Assembly: GCA_021826695.1 (NCBI GenBank)
Contig: JAKAYS010000016.1
Coordinates: 1 to 32,248, forward strand
Origin: Acidobacteriota bacterium
GTDB lineage: Bacteria; Acidobacteriota; Terriglobia; Terriglobales; Acidobacteriaceae
Direction: 5' to 3'
DNA: 32,248 nucleotides
The position numbers and the translations under genes are program-made. The notes below the pieces were generated by a model. The model did not search any database. It was not told the origin of the DNA and saw only the letters and a list, made by a program, of their open reading frames with translations. Shown one piece after another: positions 31,968 to 32,248 of the stretch (position 1 is the first letter of the stretch; each line of letters opens with the position of its first letter).

Positions 31968-32194
31968 GCCGAAGCCAGCACGACCTCACGTTCCTCAGCC
32001 CGCCACGCGGCATAGCGCAGCGCCTGCATCACGTCTTCCCGCTCGAGATACGGATATTCAGCGAGGATTTCATCGATACTGCTGCCTGCGCCAACCTGTC
32101 CGACGATCATGCCCACTGTGACACGCATCCCGCGGATGCAGGCTTTGCCGCCCATCATGCCCGGCTGCTGGGTGATGCGATTCAGTTCCCGCAT
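31964..32194 (-). CDS. DUF433 domain antitoxin
   Basis: A 76-residue protein of the DUF433 family, the usual antitoxin of DUF5615 PIN-like toxins. The family pattern is clear: RITQQPGMMGGKACIRGMRVTVGMIVG, then GSSIDEILAEYPYLEREDVMQALRYAAWRA. It has a winged-helix-like DNA-binding fold and should repress its own operon while neutralising the toxin. AAGGAG lies 6 nt before the ATG at 32194, so I prefer this start to an in-frame one at 32245. The expected toxin gene follows with a 4-bp overlap but appears truncated, leaving this antitoxin without a full partner. Confidence 0.88.
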   Translation of the reverse strand: MRELNRITQQPGMMGGKACIRGMRVTVGMIVGQVGAGSSIDEILAEYPYLEREDVMQALRYAAWRAEEREVVLASA

Positions 32195-32248
32195 GTTCCG
32201 CTCCTTCCACGCTGGGTCGAGAATATCATTTTCAGCGGCACGCACATC

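Overview
The window is a 32-kb piece of chromosome from a Gram-negative bacterium. It is most likely an acidobacterium (class Terriglobia), but this is inferred from gene content and style, not proven. The evidence is LpxD (lipid A), an OmpA protein with Ig-like repeats, the futalosine menaquinone enzyme MqnE, a carboxypeptidase-regulatory-like domain protein, a long six-domain ribosomal protein S1, secreted prolyl oligopeptidase and Tat-exported asparaginase, moderately high GC, and many short palindromic repeats between genes. I see no phage, plasmid, transposase, CRISPR, rRNA or tRNA.

Layout. 1-3363: the end of an RlpA/SPOR protein, an M48 Ste24-like metalloprotease, a 118-bp inverted-repeat element, a HIT hydrolase, and a reverse-strand protein with a disordered basic N-terminus and a receiver-like domain. 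3364-4257 holds no gene I can support. 4258-9716: mutM (reverse), purA, a small ABM monooxygenase and a DUF4440 secreted protein (forward), then a reverse pair consisting of an odd beta-lactamase-fragment/HIT fusion and an MDR oxidoreductase. 9717-12275: a promoter, a long structured leader, rpsA and its terminator. 12332-13656: a two-gene reverse unit (LysW-like zinc ribbon, then a CarboxypepD_reg-like protein) and a repeat-rich gap. 13657-19674: a rhomboid-fold protein lacking its catalytic residues, then reverse genes for prolyl oligopeptidase, glycosylasparaginase and MqnE. 19915-25024: an ATP10/thioredoxin-like secreted protein, then reverse GNAT, BNR-repeat and OmpA genes. 25525-32248: a solitary nuoB, a glycosyltransferase, an EF-G-like GTPase, lpxD, a methyltransferase, and a DUF433 antitoxin whose toxin partner is reduced to a stump.

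Most genes are housekeeping or envelope genes in short transcription units, so there is no single multi-gene system. The unusual material lies at a finer scale. A 132-bp repeat with perfect 15-17-bp terminal inverted repeats has three copies, one of them damaged. There is a separate 118-bp element of similar design and a family of GC-rich palindromes, one of which sits inside a broken toxin gene. Several proteins have lost or changed key residues: the rhomboid Ser and His, the EF-G-like G4 motif, and the receiver Lys. One in-frame fusion joins the first third of a class A beta-lactamase to a HIT hydrolase.

All domain and family names come from reading motifs by eye. No database search was possible.
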